This document shows positions 1 through 6,196 of a DNA stretch of 7,188 nt, piece after piece. The stretch spans positions 1-7,188 of the forward strand of contig JAFDET010000166.1 in NCBI GenBank assembly GCA_019310195.1, written 5' to 3'. Made by a program: the position numbers and the translations under genes. Source of the DNA: Deltaproteobacteria bacterium (GTDB taxonomy: Bacteria > Myxococcota_A > UBA9160 > JAFDET01). The notes under the pieces are model-generated. The model saw nothing but the letters and a program-made list of their open reading frames with translations. It was not told the origin of the DNA and ran no database searches. Each line of letters starts with the position of its first letter. Within the stretch, counting starts at the first letter, position 1.

Positions 1-1
1 C

Positions 2-382
2 ACCTTCTCACCTCCCACGCGGCCGGAGCACGAGGAGCGCCGCGACTCGGTCCGGGTCCCCGTGAAGCTCCTGGTCCGCTTCCATTCGTCGGGCGAGCTC
101 CAGCGCTGCCTGCTCACGAACCTGTCGCGAGGCGGCGTCTTCGTCACCACCCGCTCGCCGGCGCCGATCGGCACGCAGCTTGAGCTACGGATCGTGGTGG
201 AGGACGGCGACACCGAGATCGAGGTGGACGGAGAGGTGGTGAGCCACAACGTGGGCCGCAGCTTCGCCACCGGAGAGCCCGGCATGGGCGTGCGCTTCCT
301 CGACCCCAGCCCCAAGGCCCAGGCCGCCCTGGCGCGCGTCTACGAGGGCGCCCTCGGCGGCGGGCCGAAGTTCCCGCGGTAG
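2..382 (+). CDS. PilZ domain protein, 5' end outside window
   Basis: A probable cyclic-di-GMP receptor domain. The frame is open from the left edge, and 126 residues are visible. It shows both halves of the PilZ ligand signature: the arginine motif RDSVR (RxxxR) at codons 14-18 of the visible part (positions 41-55), and NLSRGG (N-x-S-x-x-G) at codons 40-45. The barrel ending GMGVRF follows. An in-frame GTG at 62 could serve as a start, but it would remove the RxxxR motif, and no ATG, GTG or TTG lies in frame between 2 and 61. The real start is therefore outside the window. Whether other domains precede PilZ cannot be seen. PilZ proteins typically change motility, exopolysaccharide or transcription output when they bind cyclic-di-GMP; the target here is unknown. 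The stop lies one base before the next gene, so co-transcription is likely. Confidence 0.85.
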   Translation, partial: TFSPPTRPEHEERRDSVRVPVKLLVRFHSSGELQRCLLTNLSRGGVFVTTRSPAPIGTQLELRIVVEDGDTEIEVDGEVVSHNVGRSFATGEPGMGVRFLDPSPKAQAALARVYEGALGGGPKFPR

Positions 383-383
383 A

Positions 384-704
384 ATGCCCTCTGTCATGAA
401 AAGAGCCAGCCAGCAGGACCCGGTCTACGAGGTGCGCTGCCCCACCTGCGCGGTGACGTTTCCCGTGGGCACGCGCCGCTGCATCCACTGCGGTGGCGCC
501 ACCACCACGCAGGAGACGGCAGCGCGGCTGCAAGCCCTGCGGGAGCTGCCGTTCGAGTTCGAGCCGGCGGACGGGCCGCCCATGGCGGAGGAGGCCGAGG
601 AGGCGCCCCCGCGCCGGGGAGGCCGCGGGCTGGCGCTGATGTGGCTGCTCCTGGCCGTGGCGGCGTCGATCTACCGCACCTGTGCGCAGGGCGGGCCGGG
701 CTAG
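384..704 (+). CDS. Small zinc-ribbon protein with C-terminal membrane segment
   Basis: A hypothetical protein of 106 residues. Two CxxC knuckles (CPTC at residues 19-22 and CIHC at 33-36) form a compact zinc-ribbon-like module. A Glu/Pro/Arg-rich linker (about 55-81) follows, then one hydrophobic segment (about 83-96) and a short polar tail. This predicts a membrane-anchored protein with a cytoplasmic zinc ribbon. The reaction or partner cannot be told from sequence. The gene begins one base after the PilZ stop, so the two probably share a transcript. Neither possible ATG (384 or 396) has a convincing ribosome binding site; 384 is used as the longer choice, and 396 would give a 102-residue protein starting MKRASQQ. 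The hexamer TAGAAT at 380-385 resembles a -10 box just ahead of ATG 396, but no -35 box goes with it. Confidence 0.65.
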   Translation: MPSVMKRASQQDPVYEVRCPTCAVTFPVGTRRCIHCGGATTTQETAARLQALRELPFEFEPADGPPMAEEAEEAPPRRGGRGLALMWLLLAVAASIYRTCAQGGPG

Positions 705-714
705 CCCTCAGGCA

Positions 715-1185
715 CTACGCGTAGTAGGCGTCGAACTTGTCCAACACGACGCCCGCCGCGTCGAGCTTCTCCTGCAGGTCCTTCGGGATCCCCATCCGGC
801 CCAGATTCTCCTGGATGTCGCGGATCAGCATGCCCATGCGCTGGTAGCGCTTCAGGGTCTCGTCGTGGGTTTTGCCGTCGTGGAGCTGGCGGGCCATCGT
901 CTTGGTCTCGTTCGCCAGAATCCGGAGGTTGTCCTCGAAGCGCATCCAGGAAGCCTCCTGGCCGGTCTGCACGCCTGCACGGGGTACGTTCCTGGCGGTG
1001 CGGCGCACGTCGACCACGGCCTGCGCCAGCTCGTCTGCCAGCGTGGCCACCTTCTCCTGGTCCCACTCCGCGGTGGTGCCGGGCGTGCCGATCCGCGGCG
1101 CCTCCGCCTCCTGGGCGAGCGCCGCGGCGGGAGCCACGATCAGGGTGGCGGTCAGGAACCAGCTGGCGAGCCGAACGAGACGCAT
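715..1185 (-). CDS. Small exported helical protein, function unknown
   Basis: A 156-residue protein with a clear Sec-type signal peptide: Arg at residues 2 and 5, a hydrophobic core at about 7-22, and likely cleavage after AAALA near residue 24. The mature part is predicted mostly helical (about 41-66, 80-104, 107-130 and 135-154) and has no cysteine, so it is not a c-type cytochrome despite a four-helix look. It is probably periplasmic. The start is well supported: a strong Shine-Dalgarno GGGAGGA (1191-1197, complement) lies five bases before the ATG. The gene is convergent with the zinc-ribbon gene (10-bp gap) and divergent from the ion-channel gene. I do not recognise the family. Confidence 0.75.
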   Translation of the reverse strand: MRLVRLASWFLTATLIVAPAAALAQEAEAPRIGTPGTTAEWDQEKVATLADELAQAVVDVRRTARNVPRAGVQTGQEASWMRFEDNLRILANETKTMARQLHDGKTHDETLKRYQRMGMLIRDIQENLGRMGIPKDLQEKLDAAGVVLDKFDAYYA

Positions 1186-1278
1186 GTGCTTCCTCCCATT
1201 GCGAGAACGGTGCGGATTATGGCACGGATTGGGTCAGCCCACCCCAGCCATCCGCGCCGGCCAAGCCGAGAGGACACC
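1186..1278. promoter_or_regulatory. Divergent intergenic region between exported helical protein and ion channel
   Basis: This 93-bp region must hold the start signals of both flanking genes. On the minus strand, CATAAT (complement of 1216-1221) matches five of six bases of a -10 box and would give a leader of about 20-25 bases before the strong Shine-Dalgarno of the exported protein. I could not find a good matching -35 box. On the plus strand, GAGAGGA (1268-1274) is the ribosome binding site of the channel gene, but no clear plus-strand promoter is visible. The -10 assignment is inference from similarity to the consensus. Confidence 0.3.
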
Positions 1279-1932
1279 ATGCACAGTCAGAACTTCATCT
1301 ACCTTTTCGCGGGCTTGATCGCTCTGCTGGCGATCGAGCCGACCATCGCGACGGTGAGACCCCACTCGGGGGTAGCTCAGCTCGCCTTCACCCTGACCCT
1401 GGTCCTGGGGGTCTGGAGCCTCCAGGACTCGCGGCGCTGGTTTCGCTGGGGCCTCGTCCTGACCGGCGTCGCCGTGGTCACCTCGGGCGCGTACGCCTAC
1501 ACCCGCGACCCGGCCGTCCAGCTCGCCAACCTGTTCGTGATCGCTGGATTCTGCGCGATGACCATCGTCCTGGCCCTCCGGCAGGTGGTTTTCGCGCCGG
1601 GCCCGGTGTCGGTGAACCGGCTCATGGGCGCGCTGTGCATCTACCTGCTCCTGGGCACGATGTGGTCGATCCTCTACGCGTTCATCGAGTTCGCCGTTCC
1701 CAACGCGTTCCAGTATCCGGTGGCCCAGCCCACCGACCTGACGGCCGAGTTCCTCTACTACAGCTTCGTCACCCTCACGACCTTGGGCTACGGCGACATC
1801 ACACCGGTGCATCCGCTGGCGCGCACCTTCTCCTACCTGGAGGCCGTCGTCGGCCAGCTCTTCCTGGCGGTGCTGGTGGCCACGCTGGTGGGACGCTTCC
1901 GTGGGCTCGAGGCGAGCCGGGCGGAACCTTGA
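1279..1932 (+). CDS. Potassium-channel-like membrane protein (two-segment pore domain, six segments in all)
   Basis: A 217-residue inner-membrane protein. The signature TLGYGD at residues 168-173 (positions 1780-1797), followed by ITP, is the potassium selectivity filter of the ion-channel pore family. Hydrophobic segments lie at about 6-20, 32-48, 55-73, 80-99, 115-138 and 185-205. The pore loop sits between the last two, as in channels of the KcsA/Kv type. The fourth segment lacks the regular arginines of a voltage sensor, and the protein ends 12 residues after the last segment, so no RCK or cyclic-nucleotide domain is attached. It may be a leak-type channel, or it may be gated by an unlinked partner. 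ATG 1279 is chosen because GAGAGGA (1268-1274) lies four bases upstream and the first segment begins immediately. The frame stays open back to 682, but that part runs antisense through the exported-protein gene and is not believed. The gene converges on the glycosyltransferase gene. Confidence 0.9.
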   Translation: MHSQNFIYLFAGLIALLAIEPTIATVRPHSGVAQLAFTLTLVLGVWSLQDSRRWFRWGLVLTGVAVVTSGAYAYTRDPAVQLANLFVIAGFCAMTIVLALRQVVFAPGPVSVNRLMGALCIYLLLGTMWSILYAFIEFAVPNAFQYPVAQPTDLTAEFLYYSFVTLTTLGYGDITPVHPLARTFSYLEAVVGQLFLAVLVATLVGRFRGLEASRAEP

Positions 1933-1946
1933 GCGCGCCGCGCTCA
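1930..1946. terminator. Palindrome spanning both stop codons of convergent genes, possible bidirectional terminator
   Basis: TGAGCGCG, one C, then CGCGCTCA form a perfect 8-bp inverted repeat. The outer triplets are the TGA stops of the channel gene (plus strand) and the glycosyltransferase gene (minus strand), so it fills the whole gap. Transcribed either way it gives a GC hairpin with an effective loop of about three bases. No T-run follows on either side, so intrinsic termination is not assured. It may act as a pause site or a transcript-end stabiliser. Confidence 0.4.
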
Positions 1947-2684
1947 GAAGTAGCGGCGGCGGATCCGCAGCAGGTCGACGAATCCCTTGACGAAGTCGAG
2001 GGCGCGGACCTTGGAGCCCGCCACGTCCCGCCACTCGTGCAGCGGGTGCTCGACGATGGCGCCGTGCGCCGACGTCCCAGCGCTGCGCCGCTGGCGCAGG
2101 AAGCGGGCCAGGATCTCCACATCGAAGAGCCAGCGCGTCTCGAAGGGCTCGGCGAAGAGCTCGCCCAGCTCCGGGGTGACCCGGAACAGCTTGGCCCCGC
2201 ACTGGGTGTCGTAGACGGGCAGGCCCAACGTGACCGACGCCGCGGTGGCGAAGACGCGCCCCAGGTAGTGGCGCAGAGGGCTGCGCTCGATGTGCCGGCC
2301 CAGCAGGTTGACCCGGGCGCCCAGCACCATGACGACGTCGGGGTGCTGATCCAGCACCGCGCGCAGCCGCTCCAGCTCTTCCAGGGGGGTGGCGAGGTCG
2401 GCGTCCCAGTAGCCGACCCCCTCGGCGCCGCCCTCCAGGGCACGCGCCACGCCCAGGCGCACGGCCTCGGCCTTGCCCCGATTGCTGGGCAAGGCCAGAA
2501 CCTGGACCCGCTCCTCGAAGCCCTCGCGCACGGTATCCAACCGCGCCCGCGTCCCGTCGCGGCTGCCGTCGTCCACCAGCACCAGTCCGACCGACTTGTC
2601 GTCGGTCAGGAAGGCCCGCAGCCGGTCCACCGGCAGGCGAGCCGCTTCGTTGTAGCAGGGAACGACCAAGGCCACGTGGCGCAC
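1944..2684 (-). CDS. Family 2 glycosyltransferase, dolichyl/polyprenyl-phosphate glucosyltransferase-like
   Basis: A 246-residue GT-A-fold inverting glycosyltransferase, expected to move a sugar from a nucleotide donor, probably to a polyprenyl-phosphate carrier on the cytoplasmic face of the membrane. Motifs in order: PCYNEAARLP (9-18), VDDGSRDGT (37-45), NRGKAEAVRLG (68-78), the metal-binding DAD in DADLATP (94-100), DTQCGAKLF (159-167), RWLFDVEIL (184-192) and WRDVAGSKV (218-226). The last three blocks are typical of the ALG5/DPM1-like branch rather than cellulose- or rhamnosyl-type enzymes. No membrane segment is visible, and the C-terminus is basic (RIRRRYF). The start is GTG 2684; an in-frame TAG lies a few codons upstream, which rules out longer forms, and a second in-frame GTG at 2675 would remove only three residues. 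No Shine-Dalgarno is evident. The upstream lipoprotein gene ends 35 bp away on the same strand. Sugar and acceptor are not determined. Confidence 0.9.
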   Translation of the reverse strand: MRHVALVVPCYNEAARLPVDRLRAFLTDDKSVGLVLVDDGSRDGTRARLDTVREGFEERVQVLALPSNRGKAEAVRLGVARALEGGAEGVGYWDADLATPLEELERLRAVLDQHPDVVMVLGARVNLLGRHIERSPLRHYLGRVFATAASVTLGLPVYDTQCGAKLFRVTPELGELFAEPFETRWLFDVEILARFLRQRRSAGTSAHGAIVEHPLHEWRDVAGSKVRALDFVKGFVDLLRIRRRYF

Positions 2685-2719
2685 GGCCGAATGCTATCGA
2701 ACCGCGCCCCCGACGCCGC

Positions 2720-4180
2720 TCAGCGGCCCAGCGAGGCAGGCACGCCCGCAGGCGCGAAGCTGGCGTAGGCCACGTACTGGACCGCGCCCGGCTCATCGAC
2801 CGTGGCGACGCCCAGCGCCACCTGGACCTGGGGTGAGGTCCAGCGGTGGGTGCCCACCGCGCGCCATCCGGCGTGGGCCGGCGCCCGCTTGACGCGCCCG
2901 GCCGAGGGGAAGCCCACGGCGCCCGGGTCCGGACGCCCGGCCTGGGCCGAGATGAAGCGAACCAGCTCGAGCCAGGCCGCCTGGGTCTCGTGGCCGTAGC
3001 TCTCCACCGGCTCCGGCAGCGCCAGCAGCGCCACCCGCGCCAGACCACCCCGCCGGTACTCGGGAAGCAGGACGTAGTCGCGCCCGCCGATGCGAACGTA
3101 GCTGGCGTCGCATGCGGCCAGACGGCAGCGGTGGCCGGGAAGCAGAGTGCGCAGCGCCGCCACCCGTTCGGGCGAATCGCCGAAGCTCAGCGGACCCACG
3201 GCGTCGCCCTGCCCCCGCAGCGCCTCGACCGTCGGCAGCGGGTTCGCGCTGCGCGCCAGCGCCGTCCCGTAGCGCCACACCTTCCCGCCACAGCCCATCA
3301 GCAGCTCGCTGCGCCCCGCGCGGGCCAGCGTGTTCAGGCCGGCGCAGCCATCGAGATCGACCTCCTCGAAGACGCGGCGACCGCGCGCGTCGAAAACGCT
3401 GAGCACCGATGGCCCGCCGGCTGCCAGGTGGTCCAGGACCGCGAGCCAACGTTTCTCGTCGCCGTGCGGATCGAAGGCGACGGCCTCCACACGACCGCCG
3501 TCGTTCCAAGCCGAGAGCGGAAGCGTCGTCACCGGTTTCCCGGCGAGGGTGTAGAGATCTACGCCATCTGCCCGGCGCTGCAGCAGGTACGTCCGACCCG
3601 CCCGCCACTCGGCCAACGCGAAGTAGCGACCCGGCCGGCGGGTGTGGAAGCGCGCCTGCACGCGGCCCTCGGCATCCCGCACCACGAAGGCGCCCTGGCG
3701 ATTGGTGTGGACGATCTCCGGCCAACGATCGCCGTCGGCATCGGCCAGGGCTACCTGCCACGGGTCCACATCCTTGCGGGTCCAGACCGTTCGGCCGCGG
3801 GAGTCGAGCCTGCGCAGGCCATCGCGTCGATGCAGGCCCACCACCACGTCCAGCGCCCCGTCCTCGTCCAGATCCCCGGCCGCAAGATCGTGGGCCCGCT
3901 CCGGAGCGCGTACCTGAGGCCGCCCGCGCGCGTCGAAGAGCGCCAAGCGGCCCTGAGCGTCGCGACCGGTGAACGCACCGCCACCGAGACGCGCACCGGC
4001 CTCGCCTGCGGGCTCGACCTGGCGCACGGCGGGAAGCCGGGCGTGGAGGACGCGGCCGAGGCCCACGCTGGGCTGCGGCGCAGCAGGCCCCTGCCCGGCG
4101 CACGCCAGGGCGAGCACCAGGAGCGGAGCGGCGGTCCGGGCCAGCAGGCGCCGCCAGTCTGTGACTACGGGAAGATCCAT
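2720..4180 (-). CDS. Predicted lipoprotein with FG-GAP/VCBS-like propeller repeats
   Basis: A 486-residue exported protein. The N-terminus has basic residues, a hydrophobic stretch (about 18-25) and a lipobox LALAC, with the lipidated cysteine at 27, so membrane anchoring by lipid is expected. Calcium-loop-like motifs GDLDEDG (102-108) and DADGDRWPEI (147-156) resemble FG-GAP/VCBS repeats. A short strand motif of the form hydrophobic-D-A-R-G-R recurs at about 81, 124, 166, 209 and 261 (FDARGRPQ, LDSRGRTV, RDAEGRVQ, YTLAGKPV, FDARGRRV). This suggests propeller blades about 45 residues apart. Cysteines at 279, 297, 352 and 357 could pair. The C-terminal third does not show the repeat and is unassigned. 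ATG 4180 is preferred over GTG 4183 because GGGAGG (4185-4190, complement) is four bases before the ATG but only one before the GTG. The gene lies between the Cys-rich secreted protein (80 bp upstream) and the glycosyltransferase. Function is unknown; a surface binding or scaffold role is a guess. Confidence 0.8.
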   Translation of the reverse strand: MDLPVVTDWRRLLARTAAPLLVLALACAGQGPAAPQPSVGLGRVLHARLPAVRQVEPAGEAGARLGGGAFTGRDAQGRLALFDARGRPQVRAPERAHDLAAGDLDEDGALDVVVGLHRRDGLRRLDSRGRTVWTRKDVDPWQVALADADGDRWPEIVHTNRQGAFVVRDAEGRVQARFHTRRPGRYFALAEWRAGRTYLLQRRADGVDLYTLAGKPVTTLPLSAWNDGGRVEAVAFDPHGDEKRWLAVLDHLAAGGPSVLSVFDARGRRVFEEVDLDGCAGLNTLARAGRSELLMGCGGKVWRYGTALARSANPLPTVEALRGQGDAVGPLSFGDSPERVAALRTLLPGHRCRLAACDASYVRIGGRDYVLLPEYRRGGLARVALLALPEPVESYGHETQAAWLELVRFISAQAGRPDPGAVGFPSAGRVKRAPAHAGWRAVGTHRWTSPQVQVALGVATVDEPGAVQYVAYASFAPAGVPASLGR

Positions 4181-4261
4181 CACCCCTCCCGGATCTGAGT
4201 CCGGTATCGGATATGGACCGGGGGGCCTGTAGCCGAACGGCTTGGGACGGCTGGCGCCTCC

Positions 4262-4981
4262 TCAGTTCACGGTGAATTCAACCCGGAAGCTGCCTGCCTC
4301 CGGGTTCGCCGGAACCACCTGGATCTCCTCCGACTTCGGAGACAGCGTCAAGATCTGGATGCTCCCGTTCGGAACGTTCTGGGTGGTCACATCGCCCTTC
4401 TTGATGTTCACCAGGTTGATGTCTACACCCGACGGGCAGGCGCTGCGCACCTCCACGGTGACGCTCACCTTGCCGCCGATGGCGCTGTAGACGACCGGTG
4501 TCGTCGTGTTGCAGGAGAGCGCGTCGTCGCCCCCGCTGCCGCCGATCACCGAGCCGCTGCAGGCGCAGCACGAGGCCGCGTGCAGGTTGCCGCAGCCCTC
4601 GGGAATCGTGCCGTGGAAGAAGCTCCCATTCGGATCGACGGTGAGCCCCTTGCTGGTGGCGTCGCTCCAGCCTCGGCAGGCGAGCTCCTCGTTCTTGACG
4701 CCCACCACGGCCTCGAAGCCCTCGCCATCGAAGACCGGCCGCACCCAGGCGGAGCCCGCCAGGCCGGTCGGCAGCACCCGGGTCTCCGCGATCTCCACGG
4801 TCGTGCACATCCGCGAGCCCGGGAACTCCGCCTGACACAGTCCTGTCATCCCGAGCACCCCGCTGTCGCCGTCGGCCGTGGCGGTGGTGAACCCCACCAG
4901 CTGACAGTCTTCCTGGGCCCGTGCGGCCCCCCCGTACGCCATCACTGCCGCGATGAGCGCACACACAACTTTCCCACGCAT
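4262..4981 (-). CDS. Cys-rich secreted protein, function unknown
   Basis: A 239-residue protein with a signal peptide (hydrophobic about 5-19, probable cleavage after ARA at residue 22). The mature part carries ten cysteines (26, 49, 59, 102, 130, 138, 139, 141, 157 and 182), including a CCAC cluster, which points to disulfide bonds outside the cytoplasm. The first domain, about 28-141, has the spaced elements GVLGMTGLCQAEFPGSRMC, LAGSAWV, CRGWSD and SCCAC. These faintly recall C-type-lectin-like or DUF1554-type extracellular domains, but that is a weak impression. Residues about 160-239 are Val/Thr-rich and probably a beta-sandwich. ATG 4981 is used: it follows a G-rich run (complement of 4986-4991) and starts directly at the signal peptide. 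A TTG four codons upstream is possible but less likely. It is the first gene of the minus-strand run leading to the lipoprotein and glycosyltransferase. Confidence 0.75.
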   Translation of the reverse strand: MRGKVVCALIAAVMAYGGAARAQEDCQLVGFTTATADGDSGVLGMTGLCQAEFPGSRMCTTVEIAETRVLPTGLAGSAWVRPVFDGEGFEAVVGVKNEELACRGWSDATSKGLTVDPNGSFFHGTIPEGCGNLHAASCCACSGSVIGGSGGDDALSCNTTTPVVYSAIGGKVSVTVEVRSACPSGVDINLVNIKKGDVTTQNVPNGSIQILTLSPKSEEIQVVPANPEAGSFRVEFTVN

Positions 4982-5400
4982 CTCACCCCCCAAGCTGATG
5001 CTTTTGAACGGCGCGCCCTGCGCGCCGCCCCGTCCTCACCCGGGCCAGATAGTAGGTGTGTCCGCCCACCCTCGCATCCCCGTGGGGAAATCACCTTGCG
5101 GTGTCGAAAGCGCCCGCTTCTCGCGGCGGCACTCGCGTGATACGGTGGCCCGGTCCCGGAGGGCACCGTGCGCTTTCCCCCCTGCACAGCCCGCCCGTTC
5201 CGGAACCGTGGCTTTCCGCCCCGGTCGCGATCTCCACCCCGCACTGCGCTCCAAGTTCGCTCTCTCCACTGCGACTCGCTGGCCAATGCTCCGCCGCAGT
5301 CACTGTGCTCGGGTCATCGAGCCGATCCCAAACCGCACGAGGCGCCGGAGAGAGGGACGAAGCGTCCACGACGCCGTCCCGCCGGCGCGCAGGAGACCCC
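4982..5400. other. Intergenic region between divergent genes, no gene seen
   Basis: About 420 bp separates the Cys-rich protein (minus) from the duplicated-domain protein (plus). Reading frames here are open only because of GC content, and none looks like a protein. Visible items are few. A GC hairpin CGGCGCGC/GCGCGCCG with loop CCT (5009-5027) would lie in the leader of the Cys-rich gene. TACTAT (complement of 5049-5054) could be its -10 box. TGATACGGT (5138-5146) looks like an extended -10 on the plus strand, with a poor -35 (TTCTCG, 5118-5123) 17 bases upstream; it would leave a leader of about 250 bases for the downstream gene. AGGAG (5391-5395) is the ribosome binding site of the gene at 5401. 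The promoter calls are tentative. Confidence 0.35.
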
Positions 5401-6102
5401 ATGGCATTGACGATCGTGAACTCCATCGGAATCCGTCCCGACCGGATAGGCCAGTTTCAGGACGAGGTCGCGCAGCTGGCCGAAGCCGCGACCGACAAGG
5501 GCGAGGAGTGGCGCTGGACCGCCCACCGGACGCTCTTCGGCGAGACCCTGGTGATGCACTTCGTGACCCTGACCGAGAGCTTTGCCGAGCTGGAGCCGCT
5601 GGGAACCGTGGAGGAGCTCTGGACGCGCGTGCTCGGCGACAAGAAGGGTCAGGAGGGCTTCCGCGACACCAACGAGTGCGTGCAGACCGTGCAGCACACG
5701 ATCTCCACGCTCCGGCCCGACCTCAGCTACCCGCCCGACGAGCTCCAGCCCGGCGCGTATCCGGCCGCCGCCGTGACGTCGGTGCGTGCGCGGCCCGGCC
5801 AGGCAGAGGCGTGCGAAGAGCTGATCCGCAAGATCGCCGAGGCGATCCCCAAGACGGGCGACGCCGCGCGGATCATCACCAACCAGAGCATCATCGGCGA
5901 GCTGAACCTGTACTGGACGGTGCGACCGCTGCGCAGCCTGAGCGACCTGGACGAGCAGCTGCCCGCACCCGAGCTGCTGAACAAGGCCTTCGGCCCCGCC
6001 GAAGGCGGCCTGCTCTGGCGCAGCGGCTCCGAGGCCGTGGAGCAGGCGCGCCGCGAGATCACCGGCTACGTGCCGGAGCTCTCCAACCCGCCGCAGAGCT
6101 GA
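5401..6102 (+). CDS. Tandem-duplicated alpha/beta-domain protein, function unknown
   Basis: A 233-residue protein, apparently cytoplasmic (no signal peptide or membrane segment). It consists of two copies of one domain, residues 2-112 and 121-231, in the same register with an offset of 119 residues and no gap needed. Hand alignment gives 27 identities in 111 positions. Shared anchors include the RP turn (12-13 and 131-132), AEA (27-29 and 146-148), GE (47-48 and 166-167), EL (72-73 and 191-192) and the ending LS-x-PP (108-112 and 227-231). The pattern of strand, long helix, two strands, second helix resembles the dimeric alpha/beta-barrel (ferredoxin-like) fold of ABM- and NIPSNAP-type proteins, with the two halves making the pair inside one chain. 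That fold is an inference. Start ATG 5401 has AGGAG five bases upstream. The frame is open back to 5056, but nothing protein-like is seen there. No catalytic motif is recognised. Confidence 0.8.
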   Translation: MALTIVNSIGIRPDRIGQFQDEVAQLAEAATDKGEEWRWTAHRTLFGETLVMHFVTLTESFAELEPLGTVEELWTRVLGDKKGQEGFRDTNECVQTVQHTISTLRPDLSYPPDELQPGAYPAAAVTSVRARPGQAEACEELIRKIAEAIPKTGDAARIITNQSIIGELNLYWTVRPLRSLSDLDEQLPAPELLNKAFGPAEGGLLWRSGSEAVEQARREITGYVPELSNPPQS

Positions 6103-6110
6103 GGCGATTC

Positions 6111-6142
6111 GGGCGGTGCGGGCCCCCGGGCCCGTGCCGCCC
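6111..6142 (+). terminator. Strong GC hairpin downstream of the duplicated-domain gene
   Basis: The 15-base arms 6111-6125 and 6128-6142 pair along their full length, with thirteen Watson-Crick pairs and two adjacent G-U pairs, around a two-base centre (in practice a loop of four). It begins 8 bases after the stop codon and lies between two same-strand genes. No T-run follows, so it is either a terminator of the U-less kind or a 3' end stabiliser or pause site. It would separate the transcript of this gene from the amidase. Confidence 0.5.
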
Positions 6143-6171
6143 TCGCGCCCATCGGAGTCGGCATCCGCCAG

Positions 6172-6196
6172 CGAGGCGTTACCCTGGAACGCCTCG
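6172..6196 (+). promoter_or_regulatory. Perfect 9-bp inverted repeat ahead of the amidase start
   Basis: CGAGGCGTT (6172-6180) and AACGCCTCG (6188-6196) are exact inverted repeats around the 7-base centre ACCCTGG. The right arm overlaps the first two bases of CGGAG (6195-6199), the likely Shine-Dalgarno of the amidase, and TACCCT (6180-6185) at the centre is a possible -10 box. It could be an operator for a dimeric repressor or an RNA hairpin affecting translation; the sequence alone cannot decide. No -35 box is clear. Confidence 0.4.

Noticed and set aside
698..725. Two short palindromes, GGGCTAGCCC (698-707) and ACTACGCGTAGT (714-725), at the convergent junction
   Set aside because: Each lacks room for a hairpin loop, and both are largely made of stop codons and coding sequence. 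They are likely chance in GC-rich DNA.
715..1185. Exported helical protein as a cytochrome c' or b562-type haem protein
   Set aside because: The four-helix look is suggestive, but there is no CxxCH motif or any cysteine, and no convincing pair of haem ligands.
1635..2768. A 377-codon plus-strand open frame over the glycosyltransferase
   Set aside because: The glycosyltransferase on the minus strand has a full set of motifs, and this frame reads as its shadow.
1234..3048. A 604-codon minus-strand open frame across the channel, glycosyltransferase and lipoprotein genes
   Set aside because: Its translation is low-complexity Arg/Ala/Gly-rich, lacks any family motif and covers genes with clear motifs in other frames. 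It is open because of GC content.
2846..4198. A 450-codon plus-strand open frame antisense to the lipoprotein gene
   Set aside because: The opposite strand has a signal peptide, lipobox, ribosome binding site and repeat motifs; this frame has none of these.
4189..4221. Small inverted repeats CCGGA/TCCGG and CCGGT/ACCGG in the leader of the lipoprotein gene
   Set aside because: Stems of only five pairs overlap each other and are expected by chance at this base composition.
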